Source: Chitinophagaceae bacterium
GTDB taxonomy: Bacteria > Bacteroidota > Bacteroidia > Chitinophagales > Chitinophagaceae
Direction of reading: 5' to 3'
DNA length: 6,462 bases
NCBI GenBank assembly: GCA_947463755.1
Contig: CANHUK010000098.1
Span: 1 to 6,462, forward strand
Numbering within the stretch: position 1 is the first letter of the stretch; the number at the start of each line of letters is the position of its first letter. The notes beneath the pieces are model-generated. The model saw only the letters and a program-made list of their open reading frames with translations. It was not told where the DNA came from and ran no database searches. A program made the translations under genes and the position numbers. Below are positions 1 to 6,266 of the stretch, in pieces.

Positions 1-2338
1 GTTCCATCACACCCATCACATGGAAATGCTCTCCGTCGAAGATCGCATCGATCTCTGCTTCCTGGCAGCGGTCCAGGAAATGATCGATCAGGATCTTGTT
101 ATCCGGCAGATGCTTCAACAGGCTGACCACGGCGCTTTCCAGCTCCTCGTCGTTGATGACGATCCGCATGCGCTGGCCACCCAGTACGTAGGAAGGGCGC
201 ACCAGCACGGGGTATCCCACCTTGTTGGCCACGGCGATGGCCTCATCGACCGTGTTGGCGGTACCATAATTCGGGTAGGGAATGCCGAGTTCCTTGAGCA
301 TGTCGCTGAAACGACCGCGGTCTTCAGCGATATCCATGCTGTCGAAGGATGTACCTATGATACGGACGCCTTTGTTATGAAGCTTTTCCGCGAGTTTGAG
401 GGCCGTCTGACCGCCCAATTGAACGATGACGCCTTCCGGCTTTTCATGTTCGATGATCTCCCACAGATGTTCCCAGAAGACAGGCTCAAAATAGAGCTTG
501 TCGGCCATGTCAAAGTCGGTAGACACGGTCTCAGGGTTACAGTTGACCATGATCGCCTCATAGCCGCACTCCTTGATGGCCAGCAGCCCGTGCACGCAGC
601 AATAGTCGAATTCGATGCCCTGCCCGATACGGTTGGGACCGCTGCCGAGCACGACGATCTTCTTCTTGTCGGTCACCTTGCTTTCATTGATGCCGCCGCG
701 CTCGAAGGTGCTGTAGAAATAAGGGGTCTTGGCCTCGAACTCTGCAGAGCAAGTGTCCACCATCTTGTAGACGCGGGTGATGCCCGCCGCCTTGCGCTTT
801 TCGTAGACCTCATCTTCCGTGCCATGCTGCATGATCTTGCAGATCTGTTCGTCGCTGAAGCCCATGTGCTTGGCTTCACGCAGCAATTCCATGGGCAAGG
901 TGTCCAGTTTATGTCTGGCGATCTCTTTCTCCAGGTTGACGATCTTCTGGATCTCGAAGATGAACCAGCGGTCGATATAAGTTGCCTGGAAAATACTCTT
1001 CACGCTGATACCCATCATCAGGGCATCTTTGATGCGGAAGATGCGATCCCATTTCGGAGTCTTCAAATATTCCAGGATCTGTTCCGGCTGCATTTGGTTC
1101 TTGCCGTAGTATCCCAGTCCCACCGCGTTGTTCTCGAGGCTCTGACAGGCTTTCTGAATGGCCTCCGCGAAACTTCTGCCGATGGCCATCACTTCGCCAA
1201 CGGATTTCATCTGAAGTCCGAGGGTATCGTTGGCGCCCTTGAATTTATCAAAGTTCCAGCGCGGCACCTTTACGATAACGTAGTCCAGCGCGGGTTCAAA
1301 ATAGGCGGAAGTGGTCTTGGTGATCTGGTTCTTCAGCTCATCAAGCGAGAAGCCCAGGGCGAGTTTGGCGGCGATCTTGGCGATCGGATATCCGGTGGCT
1401 TTGGAGGCGAGGGCGGAGGATCGGCTCACGCGCGGGTTGATCTCGATGGCGATGATCTCTTCCGTTTCCGGGTTGAGGGCGAACTGAACGTTACAGCCAC
1501 CGGCGAAGTTGCCGAGGTCTCGCATCATGCGGATGGCCGTATTGCGCATCAGCTGGAACGCAGTATCGCTGAGGGTCATGGCCGGCGCTACCGTGACGGA
1601 ATCGCCCGTATGCACACCCATCGGGTCGAAGTTCTCGACGGTACAGATGATGGCAACATTATCGTTCGAGTCGCGCAGCAGCTCAAGTTCGAATTCTTTC
1701 CAACCCAGCACAGCCTTCTCCACAAGCACTTCGTGGATGGGCGAAGCCGTGAGTCCGCGGTTCAGTGCCTCATCGAGGAACTCCTTGCTGTGGACGAATC
1801 CGCCACCCGTTCCGCCGAGTGTGAAGGAGGGGCGGATCACCAGCGGGAACCCGATCTCCTGGGCGAATTCTTTACCCTCAAGGAAAGAGTTGGCAGTTTT
1901 GGCGGGAGCCACCTGGATGCCCATGCGTATCATCCATTGGCGGAACTGTTCGCGGTCTTCCGCTTTATCGATCGCCTTGATGTCGACACCGATCAGGCGG
2001 ACGTTGAAGCGTTCCCACAGACCCAGTTCTTCGGCTTCCTTGGCCAGGTTCAACGCAGTCTGCCCGCCCATGGTGGGGAGCACGGCATCGATCTGGTTTT
2101 CGGAAAGGATCTGTTCGATGCTGTCGGCGGTCAGCGGCAGCAGATACACGCGGTCGGCCATCATCGGGTCCGTCATGATCGTAGCCGGATTGCTGTTGAT
2201 GAGGATGACCTTTACGCCTTCCTCCCGGAGGCTTCTGGCCGCCTGGGAGCCGGAGTAGTCGAATTCACAGGCCTGTCCGATGATGATGGGACCAGAACCG
2301 ATGATCAGTACCGTCCGAATGGAATGATCTTGGGGCAT
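1..2338 (-). CDS. carB: Carbamoyl-phosphate synthetase large subunit, 3' end cut by window edge
   Basis: CarB makes carbamoyl phosphate from bicarbonate, two ATP and ammonia delivered by the CarA glutaminase, feeding pyrimidine and arginine synthesis in the cytoplasm. Reading leftward from ATG at 2338, 779 codons are open with no frameshift. Seen: the N-terminal pre-ATP-grasp motif GSGPIIIGQACEFDYSG (residues 14-30), GGQTALN (91-97), the first ATP-grasp loop GGTGGG (175-180), ENFDPMGVHTGDS (235-247) and EINPRVSRSSA (299-309). The internal duplication follows: GSGPNRIGQGIEFDY (565-579), GGQTALK (642-648) and the start of the second ATP-grasp, RPSYVLGGQRM (714-724). The wording GGQRM, instead of GGRAM of E. 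coli, fits Bacteroidota. The rest of the second ATP-grasp and any C-terminal allosteric domain lie outside the window. The start is set by distance to the first motif; no Shine-Dalgarno is visible. carA is not next to its 5' end, since the upstream neighbour is divergent. Identity is certain. Confidence 0.98.
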   Translation of the reverse strand, partial: MPQDHSIRTVLIIGSGPIIIGQACEFDYSGSQAARSLREEGVKVILINSNPATIMTDPMMADRVYLLPLTADSIEQILSENQIDAVLPTMGGQTALNLAKEAEELGLWERFNVRLIGVDIKAIDKAEDREQFRQWMIRMGIQVAPAKTANSFLEGKEFAQEIGFPLVIRPSFTLGGTGGGFVHSKEFLDEALNRGLTASPIHEVLVEKAVLGWKEFELELLRDSNDNVAIICTVENFDPMGVHTGDSVTVAPAMTLSDTAFQLMRNTAIRMMRDLGNFAGGCNVQFALNPETEEIIAIEINPRVSRSSALASKATGYPIAKIAAKLALGFSLDELKNQITKTTSAYFEPALDYVIVKVPRWNFDKFKGANDTLGLQMKSVGEVMAIGRSFAEAIQKACQSLENNAVGLGYYGKNQMQPEQILEYLKTPKWDRIFRIKDALMMGISVKSIFQATYIDRWFIFEIQKIVNLEKEIARHKLDTLPMELLREAKHMGFSDEQICKIMQHGTEDEVYEKRKAAGITRVYKMVDTCSAEFEAKTPYFYSTFERGGINESKVTDKKKIVVLGSGPNRIGQGIEFDYCCVHGLLAIKECGYEAIMVNCNPETVSTDFDMADKLYFEPVFWEHLWEIIEHEKPEGVIVQLGGQTALKLAEKLHNKGVRIIGTSFDSMDIAEDRGRFSDMLKELGIPYPNYGTANTVDEAIAVANKVGYPVLVRPSYVLGGQRMRIVINDEELESAVVSLLKHLPDNKILIDHFLDRCQEAEIDAIFDGEHFHVMGVME

Positions 2339-2372
2339 AGTCTGAAGGAGGGGATTTGGTTGTTCCGGATAT

Positions 2373-2393
2373 AAAAAAACCGGGAAATCCCGG
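2373..2393 (-). terminator. Hairpin plus T-run in the carB leader (terminator-like)
   Basis: Reading leftward, CCGGG (2393-2389) and CCCGG (2384-2380) form a perfect 5-bp stem around a four-base ATTT loop, followed at once by seven T residues (2379-2373). This is the shape of a short intrinsic terminator pointing at carB. It begins only a base or two after the predicted carB transcription start. It may therefore be a 5'-terminal mRNA stem, an attenuator-like element, or a terminator for antisense transcripts coming from the right, rather than a classical gene-end terminator. The stem is short, so strength is uncertain. Confidence 0.45.
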
Positions 2394-2499
2394 GTCACAA
2401 AGGTAATCGCTATAAGTTAATCTCCAATGCCTTCTGCACAATTCATCCGTGAATGCGGTAATCTTGTGTCACCGGATAACGACCCGGCCCATCCCGGGT
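2387..2499. repeat. Two copies of ATCCCGGGT flanking the carB promoter
   Basis: The 9-mer ATCCCGGGT occurs at 2387-2395 and again at 2491-2499, start to start 104 bases apart. Each copy is the right arm of a local inverted repeat: CCGGG-AAAT-CCCGG at 2380-2393, and ACCCGG-CCCATC-CCGGGT at 2482-2499. One copy lies at the predicted carB transcription start and the other about 60 bases upstream of its -33 element. They could be operator sites of a regulator; chance in a CCGG-rich spacer is also possible. No regulator is identified. Confidence 0.35.
2398..2427 (-). promoter_or_regulatory. Predicted carB promoter, Bacteroidota type
   Basis: On the minus strand a TACCTTTG box (2405 to 2398) matches the Bacteroidota -7 consensus TAnnTTTG exactly. 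A TTG (2427 to 2425) lies 19 bases upstream, matching the usual -33 element and spacing. Transcription should start near 2394-2395, giving a leader of about 55 bases before the carB ATG at 2338. The match is seen in the sequence; the start point is inferred. Confidence 0.7.
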
Positions 2500-2554
2500 T
2501 CCCCGGAATCCGGCCGAAGGTGTTTCCCTGATCACCCATTCCGGATCCCTGTCC

Positions 2555-2562
2555 TAATTTTG
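2555..2562 (+). promoter_or_regulatory. Possible -7 box for the M23 peptidase operon
   Basis: TAATTTTG fits the TAnnTTTG -7 consensus of Bacteroidota. No TTG stands at the expected 19-21 base distance upstream, so this is a half match. If used, transcription would start at about 2566-2569. That makes the first ATG (2568) essentially leaderless and favours the ATG pair at 2586/2589 as the translation start. Confidence 0.4.
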
Positions 2563-2567
2563 CAGGA

Positions 2568-4286
2568 ATGCTTACATCCGCCCCCATGATGAGATCGCTG
2601 ACTTTTCTCCTGTTACTTTTTCAGGCAGGGGTCCCTTCCGTATCGGACGCGCAGTCTGGCCGGACGGCCTACTTCTCCTATCCCCTTCGGATAGAGCCGA
2701 GGCTCAACGCCAATTTCGGGGAGATGCGTCCCAATCATTTTCACATGGGCCTCGACCTGTTTACGCTCCGGCGTGAAGATCTTCCGGTGTATGCGCCGGC
2801 TGACGGGTATGTTTCGAGGATAAAGATAGAAGCCGGAGGATTTGGTAATGCCATCTACGTAGACCATCCGAATGGTACGACCACGCTGTATGCGCACATG
2901 AACGGCTTTACCGAAGCCCTGGAGGCATGGATCGACGACATGCAGTATCAGCGGGAGTCCTGGGCAGTGGACCTGCCCGTTCCGCCGGGACTTTTTCCGG
3001 TAAAGCGCGGGCAGTTCATCGGTCTCAGCGGCAATACCGGCGCATCGGCCGGTCCGCATGTACATTTTGAGATCCGGGAGACCGCTACCGAGAAATGCCT
3101 GAATCCGCTGCGCTTCAACTTTCCCATCCCGGATAACGTCCCGCCCGATCTTTTCCGCATCGCCGTCTATGACCGGCATCGGAGTACTTACGAACAGACT
3201 CCGGCCATCCATACGCTCAGGAAAGCAGGCGGTGTATGGACCGTTCCGGGTGTGATCCGGGTGAATACCGACAGGATCACCCTGGCGTTGCAGGCGACCG
3301 ACCGGATGAGCGGAACGCCGAACGCAAATGGGATCTTCGAAACCCGATTATATGACGGGGGCAGGCTGGTGGGAGGCTTCCGCATCGACAGCATCGGATA
3401 CGACGAAACGAGGTATCTCAATGCACACATCGACCATGCCCATCGCCTGGCCGGTGGGCCCTGGTTGCAGTTCCTGCTTCCGCTGCCTGGCGACCGCTCC
3501 GCCATCCATGTCCACGCCGATGGCCGTCACTACCTGTCACTCGAAGATACCGCCCGTCACGATTTCCGGTTGGAAGTCCTGGATGTCGATGGCAACCGCT
3601 CGGTGGCCCGCTTCTCCATTCAGCGCGGGCAACGCATCCAGCCGCCCTTACCTTCGGTGGAAGACCGCCTTCGCCCGGGCCAATACGGCATCATCGATAC
3701 CGACGATCTTCAAGTGGTCCTCAGCGACCGGGCCCTTTACGATTCCGCCCGGCTCGAAGTGCGCAGGCTGCCCGGCGAGGCTTCCGGCACAAGCTATTCC
3801 CCGGTGTTCGAGATCATGCGACAGGCCATCCCGGTGCACGATCTTTTTACCCTCAGGATCCGCCCGACCAGACCCGTTCCGCCCGAATTGAGAGAACGTA
3901 TGCTGATCAGCAAGGTCACCCGTGGCATCCGTCAGGTGCGCAAGGCGACCCCGGAGAAGGATGGATTTTCGGCCTCCTGGCGCGATTTCGGCAGTTTTCG
4001 TCTGGAGGCCGACCTGGTTCCGCCTGCGATCACTTTCTACGGACTACAGGACGGCACCCATGTGGGGTCAAGACCATCCCTGTCCTTTTCGGCCGTCGAT
4101 AACCACCCGATGATCCGCAGTCTGCGCGCCGAGATCGACGGCGCCTGGATAAAATGCGCCCGTCGCGGCAACACGTTCTCCTACCGCTTCGACCGGCGCT
4201 GCCCCCCCGGCAGACATACCCTGACCGTCACTGCGGAAGACGAGGCCGGGAACAAAACCACCCGAAGCGTTGTTTTCCATCGCTAA
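2568..4286 (+). CDS. Secreted M23-family zinc metallopeptidase with C-terminal beta-rich region
   Basis: Members of this LytM/LasA-like family cut peptide cross-links in peptidoglycan in the periplasm. From ATG 2568 it has 572 residues. A signal peptide has a hydrophobic core at residues 10-20 and a likely cut after Ala28; there is no lipobox cysteine. The M23 domain spans about 45-185, with the zinc ligands intact: H59 and D63 in HMGLD, and H166 of HVH (164-166). H110 in LYAHMN is the other conserved histidine. A helical insert (about 117-140) sits between H110 and the final strand pair. Residues 190-480 are poorly defined and beta-rich. Residues 485-572 look Ig-like, ending in EDEAGNKTTRSVVF, with two cysteines (530, 545) that could form a disulfide. 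ATGs at 2586 and 2589 give a more compact signal peptide and fit the upstream -7 box, so the true start may be there. Active enzyme is predicted, but the substrate bond is unknown. Confidence 0.93.
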   Translation: MLTSAPMMRSLTFLLLLFQAGVPSVSDAQSGRTAYFSYPLRIEPRLNANFGEMRPNHFHMGLDLFTLRREDLPVYAPADGYVSRIKIEAGGFGNAIYVDHPNGTTTLYAHMNGFTEALEAWIDDMQYQRESWAVDLPVPPGLFPVKRGQFIGLSGNTGASAGPHVHFEIRETATEKCLNPLRFNFPIPDNVPPDLFRIAVYDRHRSTYEQTPAIHTLRKAGGVWTVPGVIRVNTDRITLALQATDRMSGTPNANGIFETRLYDGGRLVGGFRIDSIGYDETRYLNAHIDHAHRLAGGPWLQFLLPLPGDRSAIHVHADGRHYLSLEDTARHDFRLEVLDVDGNRSVARFSIQRGQRIQPPLPSVEDRLRPGQYGIIDTDDLQVVLSDRALYDSARLEVRRLPGEASGTSYSPVFEIMRQAIPVHDLFTLRIRPTRPVPPELRERMLISKVTRGIRQVRKATPEKDGFSASWRDFGSFRLEADLVPPAITFYGLQDGTHVGSRPSLSFSAVDNHPMIRSLRAEIDGAWIKCARRGNTFSYRFDRRCPPGRHTLTVTAEDEAGNKTTRSVVFHR

Positions 4287-4297
4287 ATCATTGGAAC

Positions 4298-4762
4298 ATG
4301 TTGACTGAAGGTACCAAGGCCCCGGCTTTCCTGGGACAAGACCAGGACGGCAATCCCATATCCCTGGCCGATTTCAAGGGCAGAAAACTGATACTTTATT
4401 TCTATCCCCAGGATGCGACGCCTACCTGTACGACCCAGGCCTGCAACCTGCGCGATCACCATCAGGAACTCGCCGCCGCAGGCATCGACGTCGTCGGTGT
4501 CAGTCCGGACAACGCACAGAGCCACCTGAAATTCATCTCGAAGCAGGGACTGCCGTTCCGGCTGATCGCTGACACTGACCGGAAGATCATCGAGCAATAC
4601 GAGGTCTGGGGCGAAAAGCAGATGTATGGGAAAAAATATATGGGTCTGCTCAGGACAACGTTTCTGATCGATGAGCAGGGGGTGATCTCCAAGATCTTCG
4701 GTAAGCCCAGGGCGAAGGAGCATGCGCAGGAGATCCTTGATGCAGTGAAAGCCATGGGTTGA
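4298..4762 (+). CDS. bcp: BCP-type thioredoxin-dependent peroxiredoxin
   Basis: This 154-residue protein, the usual length for BCP/PrxQ, reduces hydrogen peroxide and organic hydroperoxides in the cytoplasm and is recycled by thioredoxin. Seen: the active-site signature P37-x3-T41-x2-C44 with peroxidatic Cys44, a second cysteine at 49 giving the C-x4-C spacing of atypical 2-Cys BCP enzymes, and the conserved arginine R119 in LLRTTFLID. The common TPGCT is TPTCT here, a threonine in place of glycine just before the peroxidatic cysteine. ATG 4298 is chosen because the thioredoxin-like fold starts directly after it. An upstream in-frame extension to 4154 would lie inside the peptidase gene and is not protein-like. 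It starts 11 bases after the M23 stop, so co-transcription is likely. No strong terminator is seen before the convergent birA. Family certain; the symbol follows E. coli usage. Confidence 0.95.
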   Translation: MLTEGTKAPAFLGQDQDGNPISLADFKGRKLILYFYPQDATPTCTTQACNLRDHHQELAAAGIDVVGVSPDNAQSHLKFISKQGLPFRLIADTDRKIIEQYEVWGEKQMYGKKYMGLLRTTFLIDEQGVISKIFGKPRAKEHAQEILDAVKAMG

Positions 4763-4819
4763 TGGTTTCGGCACGTGGATGCAACCCCCGGGCCGCTTCG
4801 TTCGTCATATTCCTCATGC

Positions 4820-4846
4820 ACCATCCTGAGACAACGTCAGACTGGT
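4820..4846. repeat. Imperfect inverted repeat at the bcp/birA convergent junction
   Basis: ACCA-(2)-CTGA-(7-base loop)-TCAG-(2)-TGGT forms an interrupted 8-bp stem overlapping the birA stop codon at 4837-4839. It could end transcripts from both sides weakly, but there is no T-run on either side. The 74-base gap between bcp and birA (4763-4836) shows no other terminator. Confidence 0.25.
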
Positions 4847-5583
4847 CCCAGCCAGGAGATGTCGCCAAAACGATGCCTTTGAACCTGTCCGTTTTCGGTG
4901 ATGAGCCGTCCCTCTGCATCGACGCCCTGCACCACCGCTGCGAAGGTGGTATCTCCCTTTCGGAAGCGAAAACATCTGCCACGGCCATAAAGGCGCTCTT
5001 CGTAGGATCCGAGCAGTGGCGTAAGTCCCGTCTCTGCAAGTTGTCCGAGCCGCAGTTCGAGCGCTGCGCAAAGTTCACGGGCCAGGGCGATGGGATCGAA
5101 GGTCTTTCCGGTGATCTGACGAGGCGATACCGGGTTCGGGAGATCGGATTCGAACACCGTCTGATTGATGTTGATCCCGAATCCAATGACAGATCTGCGC
5201 CACTCCGGGCCGCGCATGCTGTTCTCGATGAGTATTCCGCCCGCTTTCCGGTCGCGCCAGTAAATGTCATTGGGCCATTTGATGGCGGTCTCCTCTCCGG
5301 CGTGCCTGCCGAACAGGTCAGTGGCGGCCAGTGCCGCGGCGCAGCTCAGTCCGAACAGCCCGGCATCTTCCAGTCCATCCGGCTCGATAAGTACACTCAT
5401 CATGATGTTCAGTCCCGGTTCAGAAGCCCACGTCCTTCCCCGCTGGCCCTTCCCCGCCGTCTGTTCAAGGGCGAAAAAGACCGCGCCGGAAGCCGATCTC
5501 CCTTCTTGTCCCTCTTCCAGGGCCAGCCGATTGGTGGAGTCGACGGAACCGATGATTTTGAATGGGATGCCGATCCGTTGCAT
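4837..5583 (-). CDS. birA: Biotin--[acetyl-CoA-carboxylase] ligase, monofunctional (no DNA-binding domain)
   Basis: The enzyme activates biotin with ATP to biotinyl-AMP and transfers it to the lysine of biotin carboxyl carrier proteins, such as AccB of acetyl-CoA carboxylase. Its 248 residues show the full BPL/LplA catalytic fold: DSTN (15-18), the biotin/AMP loop QTAGKGQRGRTW (41-52), KWPNDI with the key Lys102 (102-107), GGILIE (115-120) and GFGININQ (134-141). A C-terminal SH3-like domain spans about 200-245. The catalytic motifs start almost at the N-terminus, so the winged-helix repressor domain of E. coli BirA is absent and it should not act as a biotin-operon repressor. The start is ATG 5583; no Shine-Dalgarno is seen. 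It converges on bcp and diverges from rsfS. A one-mismatch -7-like box, TACTATTG (5626 to 5619), lies upstream without a matching -33 element. Confidence 0.97.
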   Translation of the reverse strand: MQRIGIPFKIIGSVDSTNRLALEEGQEGRSASGAVFFALEQTAGKGQRGRTWASEPGLNIMMSVLIEPDGLEDAGLFGLSCAAALAATDLFGRHAGEETAIKWPNDIYWRDRKAGGILIENSMRGPEWRRSVIGFGININQTVFESDLPNPVSPRQITGKTFDPIALARELCAALELRLGQLAETGLTPLLGSYEERLYGRGRCFRFRKGDTTFAAVVQGVDAEGRLITENGQVQRHRFGDISWLGPV

Positions 5584-5732
5584 GGTGGCAGGTGTGCTTT
5601 TTATTCCGTAATTTCGTACAATAGTAAGACAAGAAATAGGTTGTTGTGCCGGCCGGCTTTCCTGTCGTCCGCAGCTCTCGGGCGTTCACAACGGCAAGTT
5701 CCAACAAGAAGCCTAATACAAACCACACTGAA
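5584..5732. other. Divergent region between birA and rsfS
   Basis: It contains only partial promoter boxes: TAATTTCG on plus at 5609-5616, and TACTATTG on minus at 5626-5619. Neither has a well-placed TTG. A perfect 10-bp palindrome GCCGGCCGGC lies at 5648-5657. The right part stays open in the rsfS frame from GTG 5646 and could be its N-terminus. Confidence 0.4.
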
Positions 5733-6209
5733 TTGACATCCACATCCGTCCTCCCCGAAACAGCACCGAAGCGCGTGGCGCGTTTGAACCGGGGGAGCAA
5801 GATCCTAAAAGTCATCATCCAAGCCATCCTGGACAAGAAGGGGGAGCATCTGATCTCCATGGACCTCCGCAAGATACCGGAGGCTGTTGCAGATTTCTTC
5901 ATCATCTGTGAAGCAGGGTCGACCACGCAGGTGAGAGCCATTGCAGAATATGTGCGTGAAACCGTCCGACGGGAATGCGGTGAAGTGGCCTACCATGATG
6001 AGGGGTATGGTGCAAACCAATGGGTCATCGTGGATTTTGTAAACGTGGTCGTTCATGTCTTCCTGCCTGAAACGCGGAAGTTCTACCGGCTTGAGGAAAT
6101 GTGGAGCGATGCCGCCTCGGAAGAACACCAGGATGAGCCTCCGGCCCTGTCGACGGATCCGGTGAAGCCGCTGAAGCGCGGCGCCGGACGGCGGGCCGAC
6201 AAACTATAA
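5733..6209 (+). CDS. rsfS: Ribosome silencing factor RsfS (Iojap/YbeB family), non-ATG start
   Basis: RsfS binds ribosomal protein uL14 on the large subunit and blocks subunit joining, lowering translation in starvation. The core (about residues 24-125 from the TTG at 5733) shows the family pattern: KKGEHLISMDLRKI, VADFFIICEAGSTTQVRAIA, YHDEGYGANQWVIVDFVNVVVHVF, and ETRKFYRLEEMWSDA. No in-frame ATG precedes the core; the first lies inside it at SMDL, too late. Starts possible in this frame are GTG 5646, TTG 5733 and GTG 5775. TTG 5733 gives 158 residues and a short basic lead-in that I judge most family-like, while GTG 5646 has a weak AGG upstream and would add 29 residues. A C-terminal tail of about 30 residues, first acidic then basic, follows the core. 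A one-mismatch -7 box TAATTTCG stands at 5609-5616. It is followed by ftsH on the same strand. Function sure, start not. Confidence 0.9.
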   Translation: MTSTSVLPETAPKRVARLNRGSKILKVIIQAILDKKGEHLISMDLRKIPEAVADFFIICEAGSTTQVRAIAEYVRETVRRECGEVAYHDEGYGANQWVIVDFVNVVVHVFLPETRKFYRLEEMWSDAASEEHQDEPPALSTDPVKPLKRGAGRRADKL

Positions 6210-6266
6210 TTCCGCTCCGAACGTTATAAACCTGATCTACACCATCACACTGTAGGCACGAAACAT

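Larger units (their letters stand above)
2339..2567. other. Divergent intergenic region between carB and the M23 peptidase gene
   Basis: This 229-base spacer holds no convincing gene. It contains the predicted carB promoter and leader hairpin on the left. A CCGG-rich stretch with several small inverted repeats lies at about 2471-2515, including CCGGA-A-TCCGG near 2503-2513. A -7-like box for the rightward gene lies at its right end. Confidence 0.6.

Noticed and set aside
1509..2258. A 249-codon plus-strand frame inside carB
   Set aside because: Serine- and arginine-rich shadow with no family resemblance, lying fully within a certain gene.
20..2374. A 784-codon open frame on the plus strand opposite carB
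   Set aside because: It is exactly in register with the carB codons on the other strand. It stays open because carB uses no TTA, CTA or TCA codons over about 770 codons, a codon-bias effect. Its product has no recognisable motif, while the minus strand gives a perfect CarB.
2471..2515. CCGG-rich spacer as a possible small RNA or REP element
   Set aside because: The stems are short (5-6 bp), there is no promoter-terminator pair around them, and no repeat copy is found beyond the 9-mer already reported.
2613..3212. A 199-codon minus-strand frame opposite the M23 peptidase
   Set aside because: No recognisable motifs, and it is opposite the catalytic core of a well-supported gene.
4154..4297. 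N-terminal extension of the peroxiredoxin
   Set aside because: It overlaps the end of the peptidase gene in another frame and reads as proline/arginine-rich shadow; the family starts at 4298.
5648..5657. GCCGGCCGGC palindrome as an operator
   Set aside because: A single GC-only palindrome in GC-rich DNA, with no second copy or link to a promoter box, is likely chance.
4759..5736. A 325-codon plus-strand frame opposite birA
   Set aside because: Antisense shadow; the minus strand carries all BirA catalytic motifs.
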